Source: Hydrangea macrophylla
Lineage: Eukaryota; Streptophyta; Magnoliopsida; Cornales; Hydrangeaceae
Direction: 5' to 3'
DNA: 64,000 bases
NCBI GenBank assembly: GCA_033977485.1
Contig: CM066989.1
Coordinates: 98,723,887 to 98,787,886 of the forward strand
Shown piece after piece: positions 23,985-34,751 of this stretch (within the stretch, counting starts at the first letter, position 1; every line of letters starts with the position of its first letter). The position numbers and the translations under genes were made by a program. Below the pieces are notes generated by a model. It did no database searches. It was not told where the DNA came from and saw nothing but the letters and a program-made list of their open reading frames with translations.

Positions 23985-24893
23985 GGGGGGGGGGGGGAGT
24001 ATTTTGAAACCAAGCTCATCTCATCCATTAAATCCATTCCGACAATCAATCCCATCCTTTGAATGTTTATCAGGCACATAAGCGTGAGAGAAGGGAGAGA
24101 GCACTGGGGAGCAACTAACCATACTCTGCTACAAATTTTTTTACAACTAAAGGAAACGGGGGGAGCAACTTAGAAAACTTAGGGAGCAATTTACCATACT
24201 TTGCTTCAATATGTATTTTTTTAAACTAATGGAAAATGTGGGGAGCAACCGATCAAACCCGGGAGGAACTTAATAAGCATAAGCAGCAACTGTCTAAAGG
24301 TAGGGAGCAACTTACCACACTCTGGTTAAGGTTTTTTTTTTAAAAGCTATAAAGGAAAATGTATGGAGCAACTGATCAAACATGGGTAGCAACTTACCAA
24401 GCCTAAGGAGCAACTGTCCAAACGTAGGGAGCAACTTACCACAGTGTACTTCTATTTTTTTTAAAAAAAAACTAAAGGAAAATATGGGGAGCAACTGATC
24501 AAACCTGGGGAGCAACTTACTAAGCATAAGGAGCAACTGACTAAAGGTAGGGAGCAACTTACCACACTCTGCTTCAATTTTTTTTTAAAAAAAACTATAA
24601 AGGAAAATGTGGGGAGCAACTGATCAAACCTGGGGAGCAACTTACCAAGCCTAAGGAGCAACTGTCTAAACATAGGGAGCAACTTACCACACTTTGCTTC
24701 TAGTTTATCTTAATCTCTCCAACCTCCAACTACTTCTTTATTCCTTCTATAAACTTCTTCTCTCTCCTCTTTCCACCTCTCTTGGAAGCTGGAATGATTT
24801 ATTTCTTCTGTATTCAATTCAGTTCCTTTTGGTACGGTGGTTAATACAAAAGAGTAAAGTAGATGACTGACTTTTACTTTATTAACATACGTT
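23985..24893 (-). repeat. Second-copy MULE terminal repeat with array G
   Basis: In inverted order this matches the left terminal repeat: a G run, ATTTTGAAACCAAGCTCATC, the array of GGAGCAAC boxes (24100-24705), CTCTCCTCTTTCCACCTCTC and TACTTTATTAACAT. It lacks the 1-kb GAGGGCAAGAGGGGG block present in the longer repeats and has lost about 28 bp at its outer tip. Confidence 0.8.
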
Positions 24894-24922
24894 AATAAAT
24901 TAAAAGTCAGTCAACTACCTTA
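24863..24922. repeat. Palindromic junction of two MULE ends
   Basis: ATGACTGACTTTTACTTTAT is followed directly by TTAATAAATTAAAAGTCAGT, the inverse of the same terminal word. Two terminal repeats therefore meet head to head, and both lack their outermost GGGATAATTAAAATTCA tip. Confidence 0.75.
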
Positions 24923-26075
24923 TTGAAATTGAAGGGAAATCTGTCAACCCTATTTGTCTGCACCAGACTGATTTGTGAGAGGCTCCGAGCGGCTGAGTCA
25001 AGGCGGATGTTTGAGATTGACTCGAGGATTGATCTTGAACAGGTACTACATGTCATCATTTGTACATAGTTTTCCCGAGTTAAGAGTGGCTTGTCTATAT
25101 AGTTCGCTATCTATGGATCTGTGTTTTATGTTATGGTGAGGCTTGTTTGAGCTGATTCTGTATGATGATAGTTCTTATTGATCAGTAATTCTCACATGAA
25201 ATGGAGTTTGGTATCGATAATTGCCTAGAAATTTGTAGCATGTAGTTAATATGAATAGAGGGGAAATTAAATAGTTACACAGGAGAACAAAAGTACTGAA
25301 TGTATAGGACTTTCAATACCTTTTAAGCGCTTTTCGGGGAATGCCCAGAACCTGTTTTGTATATCAATTGTTCAATAGATTGCCCTCATTGCGTTTAGCT
25401 AGCCAAAAAAAAAAAAGATTTCCCGTTCTAAAATCACTCTAAAAACAGGTTCTTTGTTAAATCATGATGCCGGTTCTCACAGAAATCATATAGAGAATGG
25501 CAATGAGACTGGTCCTCTTCCACATATTCCCGAACAGGTCCTAGGACACAAATCACCAGCTCGCTGCTCGATCCCCCCACCCGATTAAAATTTCATTTGT
25601 GGAAAAGAAAAATTGTCGTGAAATGTTTTAGCACGTAGTTAAATTGTATAAAGGAGAGTAAATTGCAAAAAATAGGAAAGAAGTACTGAATTTATTGGAC
25701 TTGTACTACCGTAGTATACGAACAAATAAATCACCTGTTCAGTTATTTTCTGGTGATTGCTTTATCACTGCTAATAACAATGCTTACACCACATTGGGCT
25801 AAGTACAAAATTTTAAGTTTAATCAAACTTTTTTAAGCAATACTTGCCAAAAGGTACTAACTTGCCATACAAATGAAGACATCACCGACCTGAACGACAT
25901 GGATCTAATGCTTCCTCATTACTCACTTCCATTGAAATGTGGTTTTTCAACTCTGTATGTATAGTATACAATGATTTCAAAATTCCACATCTACCAACAT
26001 GTAATTGGTGGCTTCAGAAGATAGCTGTTTTATTCATTCTCGAGTGTAAATTATATCGGCAATTAAACCTTGAAA
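24923..26075. other. Sequence between MULE ends, origin unclear
   Basis: No complete gene is seen. At 24961-25041 an open stretch reads LICERLRAAESRRMF and ends at a donor-like GAACAG/GTACTA, so a captured host exon is possible, but I do not recognise it. Two related words (GTAGCATGTAGTTAA and TTAGCACGTAGTTAA contexts, 25235-25320 and 25620-25715) form a weak direct repeat. Confidence 0.35.
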
Positions 26076-26170
26076 GGGATAATTAAAATTCAGTCAACAA
26101 TATGTTAATAAATTAAAAGTCAGTCAACTACTTTATTGAAATTGAAGGGAAATATGTTTCAACTCTACAA
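26076..26170 (+). repeat. Additional MULE left-type terminus
   Basis: The complete terminal word GGGATAATTAAAATTCA, followed by TTAATAAATTAAAAGTCAGT, appears in left-end orientation. With the right end at 28906 it could bound a smaller non-autonomous element of 2.8 kb nested at the right side. The flank ACCTTGAAA does not match AAATTATTG, so the pairing is uncertain. Confidence 0.65.
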
Positions 26171-26254
26171 ATTAAAAATTTCACATTAACCAAACAACAT
26201 ATTTGGGATGATGTGGGTTTGTTTCTTTGTTTTTTCAAAGCAAGTTGTAGCTCA

Positions 26255-26288
<34 letters not shown>

Positions 26289-26399
26289 AGACAAGGGGGA
26301 TTGAAGATCAACTAACCTCCGACCAACGGTGGAGTTGACGACGGTGGAAGATGACTGTGACGACGGAGATGGTGATCGATATAGAGAGAGAGGAATCTT

Positions 26400-26470
26400 A
26401 ATATTGTTTTTGAAATTCAAAAAAAGTGTTCACAGTGTGTGAGGGGGATAGGTCACCACCGATCACGTGC

Positions 26471-26505
<35 letters not shown>

Positions 26506-28906
26506 GGGGGGGGGCGCGAAGGGAGAATTTTGAAACCAAGCACATCTCATCCATTAAATCCATACCGACAATCAATCTCATCCTTTGAATGTTTATCAGA
26601 CACATAAGCGTGAGATAAGGGAGAGAGCACTAGGGAGCAACTTACCACACTCTGCTTCAAATTTTTTTTTAAACTAAAGGAAAACGTTGGGAGCAACGTA
26701 GGAAACATAGGCAACAACTAACTATACTTTGCTTCAATTTTTATTTTTTTAAACTAAAGGAGAATGTGGGGAGCAACTGATAAAACCTGGGGAGCAACTT
26801 ACTAAGCACAAGGAGCAACTGTCTAAAGGTAGGGAGCAACTTACCACACTCTGCTTTAGCATTTTTTTTAAAGCTGAAGGAAAATGTGGGGAGCAACTGA
26901 TCAAACCTAAGGATCAACTTACCAAGCCTAAGGAGCAACTATCTAAACGTAGGGAGCAACTTACCACACTTTGCTTCTATATGTTTTATAAAAACTAAAG
27001 GAAAATATGGGGAGCACCTGATCAAACTTGGGGAGCAACTTACTAAGCATAAGGAGCAACTGTCTAAAGGTAGGGAGCAACTTACCACACTCTGCTTCAA
27101 ATTTTTTTTTTTTAAACTAAAGAAAAATGTGGGGAGCAACTGATCAAACCTGGGGAGCAACTTACCAAGCCTAAGGAGCAACTGTCTACACGTTGGGAGC
27201 AACTTACCACACTTTGCTTCTATTTTTTCTTAAAACTAAAGGAAAATGTGGGGAGCAACTGATCAAACGTGGAGAGCAACTTACTAAGCCTACGGAGCAA
27301 CTGTCTAAAGGTGTATGAACAACTTAACTAAAGGGTGATCAACACTGACTTTGCCTCCATGAGAATTGGCAAAAAGTCGAGGGCAAGGGCGGATCCAAGA
27401 TTTTAGTTCAGAGGGGGCGACTTTTTTCTAAGGTTTCGCTAACATTTTTGTAGTAGACAATGAAAGAAGATATATTTCCCAATACAAACGACTGAATTGC
27501 CACTCATCCATTCATCATTCATTGGATTTCACAACTTATCCTTCACATTCTTAAATTGTAGTATTTGGCCCATGCATTCTTCATAACTTCGAGTAATTCT
27601 ATGTTTCCAACTTCCAAATTTGGATACCAAATTTAAATCCTAAATGCATTGCTAGTTACACCACTCAAACCAACTTTCAATAAAAATTAGTGGTCACATG
27701 CACTATCAATTATATACTTGAGAAGTATTTGTAAGACAAATTTGACTACCATAGCATTACTTTTATAATTCGGTATTGCAAAAGTTTGAGGAAACAAATA
27801 CACTTTGGGAACAAAGATGCTAATATACTAGGAACAAATGACTTGGCGGCTGAAGCAACAATTATACGTTAATGGGGAACTCCATTGCATATAGGGGGGG
27901 CAATATTTGTGGAAAAATTGGTAAATGTAACTCAAGATATGTGCCATCAGTTATGAAGTGTAGAATAATTCAGAAAGTGAGGGGGGCAGTTGCCCCCTCT
28001 TGCCCTCACGTGCGTCCGCCAGTGGTCAAGGGTGGCTTTAATTTATAGTTTTTTTATTCAACTTATAAACCCACTGAGAGTCTGAGTTAGGTTATGTAAA
28101 AAAAAATAAAAATAATTAGACAACAAAGTGTACCAATGTAATTTTTCAGCACTATTTATTGCAAAATAGCCGAGTGAAGCACTTACAACACAAAATCTTA
28201 AAAATAAAAAAAAAATTTAATAAAATCGACCATTATCAAATTAAGAGAACTCGGGGGACTAATAAACTGTATAATATGCAAGTCTCACCGAGGATGGAGT
28301 AAACTACCTACTAAGCTTCTAGTTTTTAAATACTGACTCTACAATTGAAGATAAATTCAACTTAAACAACAACAACAACAACAACCATTTTGAAAGAACC
28401 CAAATTTGCAAAATCATAATGTGAAAAAACCAAATAAAACCATCACCAAAAGCTCAGTCAGCAATTACGTAACAGATGAGGAACAAAAGGAAGAACATGA
28501 AGAGAAAAAAAAAACCCCCCTTTTACCTCGAAGCACTGTGCCAAATGACTCGTCTTCCTCCAGAGCCTTAATCTCTCCAGCCTCCAACTACTTCTGTATT
28601 CCTTCTATAACCTTCTTCTCTCTCCTCTTTCCACCTCTGTTGGAAGCTGAATGCTTTCTTTCTTCTTCATATTCAGCCCCTTTTGGTAGGGTTGTGTATA
28701 AGTAAGAGTAAAGTAAGGGCAGTTTGGTCATTTCAGTAAGTTGATTAATCACATTTCAGTCAATATATTGCTAATATTAAGATTTTGGTAAAAAGTTGAT
28801 GTGGTTTTAATTTGTGGACTTGTAAATGATTTCCCTACAATTTCAATAAAGTATATGACTGACTTTTAATTTATTACCAAATTGTTGACTGAATTTTAAT
28901 TATCCC
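26400..28906 (-). repeat. Right terminal inverted repeat of the MULE
   Basis: This is the inverted match of the left terminal repeat, carrying GATAGGTCACCACCGATC, a (GA)n tract joined to a 20-plus G run, array H, CCCTCTTGCCCTCACGTGCG, GTGCCAAATGACTCGTC and the terminal AATTTTAATTATCCC. It is about 300 bp longer than the left repeat because its array H is larger. The (GT)n tract at 26257-26285 lies just inside it. Confidence 0.8.
26625..27320 (-). repeat. GGAGCAAC minisatellite, array H
   Basis: About twenty GGAGCAAC boxes in units of about 120 bp, with linkers such as CACACTCTGCTTCAA and AACTAAAGGAAAATGTGG. It mirrors array C in the left terminal repeat. Confidence 0.92.
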
Positions 28907-29464
28907 AAATTATTGTGGTATGGGACCATCACATCGGACTATTAACTGAATATCATGCAGTTAAGATGTCACCGTCACAGCTTATATTATATATTATTTA
29001 TTGTGTTAAATTTTTTTATTTTTTGTGCAATAAAATTATGATTGTGATACTTTCATATCATATGATATTTAGTTATCGGTTCGAACCACCACATCTTATA
29101 AGTGACGTAATGATCCCAATCACAGGACAAATTTTTCTCATAGAGGGGTTTAGAAAAACCATTAATTTGCTTGATTGTTCTCTAGAGCTAAATGTCTGAT
29201 GGCATATCATAAGAAAACTTCAAAGGGTCAGTCATATTCTTAGAACTATTACATTTATAATGTTGGCATATTAAAGTCTTGCTAATGACAGAAAACAGGA
29301 TAAGAAAACAATTTGGGGAAACAATTATAGAAACTCATGTGGCATTGCCGTTTGACGTACCAAAGTAGGTAATGTTGGTGAGCTGATAAAAGACTAACCA
29401 GTCAATATCAACAACAATAGGATGTGAATATGCATACATATCATGTGTAAGTCTAGTATATGAG
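28907..29464. other. Intergenic, nothing recognised
   Basis: AT-rich single-copy-looking sequence. A 94-residue frame at 28915-29199 is hydrophobic and low in complexity and is not supported as a gene. Confidence 0.4.
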
Positions 29465-30085
29465 TGAATTTTTGCTCGTTCATTGTTCATTTATTGCACT
29501 TTTTGGTTGAGTATGTGGGATTCACTATTTTTCTTCTTTTATTTAGAGTGCCAATAAAGGCATATTTATTTTTTTAATTAGAACACCTAATTTAACGTTA
29601 AAAAATTAATTTTTTATCTTTACTTTAATTAGTAAGGGCACCTCAATTATTTTTCTATATATTATAATTTACAAATAAACTTAAATCACCCCCAACTAAT
29701 AAAAATCAGTGCAAAATAAACTTAAACCTTCCGTAATTGACAAAAACCAGTGCAACATAGTTCTCGACATAAACAACTTAAATCTAAACCCACCTCCAAA
29801 AAAAATATGAACTCCCTCAGTTGGGAGTGGTTCAAGCTTATTTTGCACTGGTTTTTGTCAGTTAGGCTGGTTTAAGTTTATTTGTAAAATATAATATGTC
29901 GTAAAATAAGTGAGGTGCCCTTACTAAATAAAGTAAAAGGTAAAAAATTGATTTTTAACTTAAAATTAAGTGCCCTAATTAAAAAATAAATGTGCCTTTT
30001 TTGGCACTCTTTATTTATCCTAATGAATCTCACATGCTCACCCAATAGGATGTTTGAATGAGCAATGAGTGAGCAAGATTTGCTC
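29465..30085. mobile_element. Foldback element, about 0.6 kb
   Basis: The arms 29465-29780 and 29815-30085 are inverted repeats of each other: GAGTGCCAATAAAGGCA pairs with TGCCTTTTTTGGCACTC, AGTAAGGGCACCTCA with TGAGGTGCCCTTACT, and TAATTTACAAATAAACTTAA with TTAAGTTTATTTGTAAAATA. The element has almost no unique centre, as expected for a foldback-type or MITE-like DNA transposon. Target duplications are not obvious. Confidence 0.8.
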
Positions 30086-32199
30086 TCACGATGCATAAAG
30101 GGTCATGCTATCCTACTAAATAGCCTATACCAATGTCTGACTACCATCTCTGAAGGTGAGGGTAGTAGAGTAATTATACAATGGCACTAAGATGATTTTA
30201 TTTTTAAATTTTTTGTAGGGACTTGCGAAAACTGCACCATATTTTTCTTTACACCAACAATATGGAGTAAAGGTCATATTTGTAGATAGGAGTACTCCCA
30301 ACATCTTATATTGTACATGTGGGTATAAAAAGAAATTAAGTGGTACATTTAGTAGCACTTTATGTACCCAAAAAAAAAATTAGAAACCTATTGTTCAGTC
30401 CCTAATTAGCTAGTTTTTGTATATTGAGTACATCTATTTTAGGTAGACTTGAAATAAATCCCCTGATTGGTGTAGAAATCAGGATTTAGTCCTTTTCCCT
30501 AAATTACTGTTTTTTTTATTACAATTATAACCCTTATCTGTTATATTCAGTAAGTATTTGAATATATAATATTTTTGGAAATTACCCATTACTGCAGAAG
30601 TGTAGGAGTCATGCATTAATGGGTTCCTAAAATTATGGTAGTTAATTTTGACTCATTAAACCTCATAATAAGCGGATTCATAGGTTCATATACAATAATT
30701 GTTATTGAAATATTCTGATTGAAGATTTCAAATTTGTTCTTATCACATATCTAGCGAATTTTTTGAATTATAGATTTCTCACTGTTGTTATTGAAAAAGT
30801 GATAAACTTTTGAATTCTACATTTCATCCGTGTTTATATAACTGTACAGGCAAGTATGTGATAAATTTGTCACTGAAATATATGTGTGTGCTATGTTTGA
30901 ATTTCTTATATTTTCAGTTCATTATAACTGTACTGGCAAGTTAATGATAAATTTGTCACTGGTATTCAATTGTGTGCCAAATTAATTGCGATGGTGACAA
31001 ATTTGTCACTTAATTGTTAACATATGAGAATTTTGTGAAGAAGTGTGTTGTATATTGTATTGATATGTTAGTGTGATAAATTTCCCACTTGTTTTTGTCA
31101 TGGTGCCAGTGTAATTGTACAGTAGATGCTAATGAGTCGTATACATAATATGCGTGAAACTTGCATCTGTTGTGTAAGATGTTTTCATTATGAGTTTGTA
31201 TATAGAAAAAAAATTGAATCTCGTTTAATTTTAGTAATTGTATATTATACCAGAAGTGGATGAGTTGTGTAGTTATGGACTCCTAAAATCAAGGAAGTTG
31301 ATTGTGTATGCTTTAAATATGAGTTTTAACATAAATATATGTACATATAGGATAAGGATCTAACAATAATTCAAAATATTTTGTATTCTAGAAAATTTCA
31401 TCCATGTTTATATAACTGTACAAGCAAGTATGTGATAAATTTGTCACTGAAATATATGTGTGTGCTATGTTTGAATTTCTTTTATTTTTAGTTCGTTATA
31501 ATTGTACTAGCAAGTTTGTGATAAATTTGTCACTGATATTCACTAGTGTGTCAAATTAATTGCAATGGTGACAAATTTATCACTCGCTTATTAACATGTG
31601 AGAATTTTGTGAAGAAGTGTGTTGTATATTGTATTGATATGTTAATGTGACAAATATCAGAAGCGAGAATTTTCCACTTTTTATACAAACTCAACCATTC
31701 ACACAAAGAGTAGATCCGAAATTTTAATTCAAACCCAACCATAACAATTTTTGAGTCACGAGTTCGAGTACAGATTTTGGTGAGAAATTTCTCACCTTTT
31801 TAGGAGCGACAAACTTTTGGTGAGAAATTTCTCACTTAAATTAGAAATGAAAAAAAAAAAACACACACACACACACACAAAATTTTACACCAAGCGACAA
31901 GCTTCTTCAATGAACAAGCAAAAGTTTCTTGAAATTCGGATGCAAATCGCTCTACTTCTCTTCGGTAAACTTTGCTATCGCGTACTGGATCGATTTTGTC
32001 CTCTCCTTCAGTGACACAATTGCCTCGTTGATCATCTAATGTTTCACATAACTAATTTAGAAACAAATAAAAATCTCACTTTCATAGAAAACGTATACAT
32101 ACATTTATATACATATATATAGAAGTATATACATTAATCTATCACCTCATCGTGTGGAAGATGAGCCCTAGACTGCATGTATGTGTATCAGTGTATATA

Positions 32200-32368
32200 A
32201 CTGTAGATGATGAGAATCGAACCTCCTCGAACTCGTCTTGAACCTCCTGCAACTTTTCGATGGAGAGAATGATTGAGGTCTCTGTCAATGAGATCGGAAT
32301 CTTCCTCATTGGGTCTCTCGGCGACCTTGGATTTCTTTCCACGGTCACCGACAATCTTTAGAAACCAT
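32200..32368 (-). pseudogene. NRP/SET (NAP1-related) histone chaperone exon 1 fragment
   Basis: The minus strand reads GDRGKKSKVAERPNEEDSDL, then after a one-base frame change ILSIEKLQEVQDEFEEV. Both pieces match the start of plant NAP1-related proteins (NRP1/NRP2, SET-type histone chaperones), where a basic KKSKV-type segment precedes the LSIEKLQEIQD dimerisation helix. A stop lies between the nearest ATG and the first piece. Only the first exon is clear; sequence at 31890-32010 might be a heavily altered second exon. It is a captured or retained gene fragment, not a working gene. Confidence 0.6.
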
Positions 32369-32389
32369 AGCTCTGTGGTCTCCAGAATG

Positions 32390-32394
<5 letters not shown>

Positions 32395-32430
<36 letters not shown>
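32395..32430 (+). repeat. GA microsatellite
   Basis: A (GA)n tract just upstream (minus-strand sense) of the NRP-like fragment, in the position where a 5' untranslated CT-rich leader would lie. An imperfect AT-rich tract follows at 32455-32495. Confidence 0.9.
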
Positions 32431-32434
<4 letters not shown>

Positions 32435-32845
32435 AGGAATTTGTGAGATTTGCCATATATATATAATATATAATATACATATATCTATAATATAGGGGTA
32501 TTTTGGTCCCTAAAATAAGTGAAGGACTAATTCTTACATTGTGTTACTCTAGGGACCAATTTCTAAAAAGGTAGCTATAATGGGCTATATATTAAGTATC
32601 CCAAAAAAAATTTGGTAGCGCATTTTCTTATTCAAAAACACTTTTTTTTCTTTTAGTTTTTTAAAATTTTTGTGATTTGTGAAATTAATTTAATGACATG
32701 GACTTTTAATGTCCATTAGAAATGAGCAGTAAACTATTCTTCGACATGAGCTTCTAGTGCACTTCTGGATCAGTAAAATGCATTTCCATATATATATATA
32801 TATATATATATGTATACATATATATATATATATGTATATATATAT

Positions 32846-33010
32846 GGGAATTGTTATTTCCACTCCATCATTGAACTAATGCACTCCATGGTACCACTAT
32901 TAGAGCATGTGGTACCATGTATGTAATGCATGACATGTATGTACCACATGCTTTAAAAATAGTACCATGGAGTGTCTTAGTTCAATGATGGAGTGGCAAT
33001 AGCATCACCC
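32846..33010. mobile_element. MITE, 165 bp
   Basis: The first and last 70 bases are inverted repeats: CCACTCCATCATTGAACTAA at the left against TTAGTTCAATGATGGAGTGG at the right, with CACTCCATGGTACC inside. The element starts GGGAATTG and ends CATCACCC and sits in a TA-rich tract, which hides any target duplication. Confidence 0.85.
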
Positions 33011-33231
33011 ATATATATTTGTGTATATAAATACATATAGTATTATTTATGTGAATATTAGCTGGGAACAATGAACATCAGCATGTTGCGGGCATGAATT
33101 AAAGAGGCTTTTATTGCTTTATCTATCATAAGATAAGAGTTAGTAAACGAAAATGCCATCATGGCTTAGGCAACTTGCTTAAGATGGGACCCAAAATTAC
33201 TTATGGAAGAAGCTCTTGAATGTGTTTTGAT

Positions 33232-33411
33232 TAACGTTACAGACACAACACATTGCATAACACAAATCACAATAGAGCTTTAAATGCCTTGTACCCTGTG
33301 CTATTTGAATTTTTTATACTTTTCTATGCACTACTTACACAGCACAGGGTACAAGCGTTTAAAGTCTTATTGTGCTTTGTGTTGTGCAATGTGTTGTATC
33401 TATAGCATTAC
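33232..33411. mobile_element. MITE, about 180 bp
   Basis: The inverted arms are ACAACACATTGCATAACACA against TGTGTTGTGCAATGTGTTGT, and CCTTGTACCCTGTGCT against AGCACAGGGTACAAGC. It has a short unique centre and no coding capacity. Confidence 0.85.
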
Positions 33412-34746
33412 TCTTGTGTTTTTATTTGTAATGGAACTAGTGAATGGTGCACAAGAGAAAGTAGTGCATTCTTACAACTCATTTATAATCATCTCTATCT
33501 CTCTATTAACTGACACTGTGGGATCCGGTTAAATTTTAATGGGTTCTAGTACCACTTAAGAGAGAAATATAAATTATTGTAAATATATTGTAAGATTAAG
33601 TCGCACCCCTAATATTACTCTAGAAAGTTTGGTCGCATATTTTTGTTATTCCTAATAGACAATTTACATAAACAATATAAACAAGTAACAAAAGGAAAAA
33701 GTAATTGAAAACAGAAAACTGAATTAAACTCACTGTTACAGAATATAGAAACAATTATTTGAGACAGAATCCGAGCCCAGCGAACTATTTTCTTAAGACG
33801 AATTTGCCCCCTCTCGGTGCACAAGGTTGATGAACAATCGTCTCCCAAGATAGAACGGATTTTCAATTCTGCAGAAGTTGCACTTCAATCTCCAGAATAC
33901 AGCGAACACAAAACTGTATAATACTCGAACAACAATGATATGCAGTGCAGTGAAAGAGAGAGAGAGATTTATTTCGTGCTGATGAAATGAGACCAGAGGA
34001 GTATATATAAACAGTCTAGTGACTGTTCGAATCAACACATCCAAACAGAGCATTGCAACTGTTGGAGTGGTCACTGTACGAAAAAAAACACAACCAAACA
34101 GGGCCTTATTATTCTGGAAGGACATGACTGTTAAAACCAAAAAACTGGAGGAAAATTTAAATGAATTTTCTCTAAAAAGAATAGTCAATATCAAATAAGT
34201 CCAAGCCCCAGCCCAGTCGGTAGGCGGCGCGCATGTATGGGATAAATCCCACAAGGGCCTAAGTTCTCCCCTTAACAAAAGTGGGTACCCCAAAGGGGCA
34301 TACCCCTTAGGAGAATTCCCTCTTAAATATACCATTAAATTGTTTGGTGTTTTTCTTATGTGGGACAACCAATATTTCTCACATTTTTCTCCTACACCAA
34401 TGTTTCACATGGGCCACTTTGGATGACAATTTCTCATTCATCCCTTATTGAATTTCAATATGTAAATATACGGCGTTCATCTCCTTACGAAAGATAACGA
34501 ATTCCAATGTGGTCCCGTCCCAAAGAACGTGTAAGACCCACCTTAAATTGTAGCCAAAATTTCCATAAAAACTAGTTAAAAGAAATCCAATTTTCCAACA
34601 ATTTTTGGTTAAAAAAAGATGGGATGGGGTAATGTGCACCAAAAGAAAAGTAGCTATGAGCAAGGCGGTAAGTAAAAAAGAAAGAGTGAGATCCACGTCC
34701 GTCCCACTTCTCTTTTGAGTCTTACTTGTGTGCTCTTGCATAGCTA
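33412..34746. other. Intergenic, nothing recognised
   Basis: No gene can be supported. Minus-strand frames at 33793-34368 and 34445-34783 are long for random AT-rich DNA but have no family signature. A GC-richer patch at 34200-34330 contains small inverted words but no tRNA fold that I can close. Confidence 0.4.
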
Positions 34747-34751
34747 GTAGC

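Larger units (their letters stand above)
6524..28906. mobile_element. Large MULE-like composite with long terminal inverted repeats
   Basis: The left end starts GGGATAATTAAAATTCA at 6524, and the inverse of the same word ends the right side at 28906. About 2.2 kb inward from the left end and 2.5 kb from the right end match in inverted order, including the minisatellite. Inside are a convergent Ulp1-like peptidase gene and a MULE transposase gene, both apparently intact, then a decayed mirror copy of the pair and extra terminal-repeat ends near 24893 and 26076. The interval is best read as an autonomous MULE plus one or more related elements inserted in or fused to it. The flanks (AAAAATTAA left, AAATTATTG right) do not give a clean 9-bp target duplication, so the pairing of these two exact ends is inferred. 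Confidence 0.65.
30415..32600. other. Possible gene-fragment-carrying element with palindrome cluster
   Basis: The left part has two direct copies of a block of about 260 bp (30830-31090 and 31395-31656) starting at GTTTATATAACTGTACA. Through the segment run nine or so short palindromes of the form GTGA-Y-AAATTT-R-TCAC, including perfect GTGAGAAATTTCTCAC at 31771 and 31820. The right part has an NRP-like exon fragment and ends near TATAGCTACC-type words that loosely mirror the left boundary (ATTTAGTCCTT against AATTAGTCCTTCA, inverted). A Pack-MULE-like unit is possible, but the ends are not firm. Confidence 0.4.

Noticed and set aside
6515..28915. A 9-bp target duplication around the giant MULE
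   Set aside because: AAAAATTAA and AAATTATTG share only a run of about six bases when shifted, so I do not claim a duplication.
31890..32010. Second exon of the NRP-like fragment
   Set aside because: Resemblance is weak and depends on the frame chosen, so only the first exon is called.
34200..34260. tRNA-like words (CCCAGTCGGTAGGCGG)
   Set aside because: I could not close a cloverleaf or find a matching B box at the right distance.
33793..34368. 191-residue minus-strand frame
   Set aside because: Hydrophobic and compositionally odd, with no recognisable domain, no repeats and no neighbouring exons; not supported as a gene.
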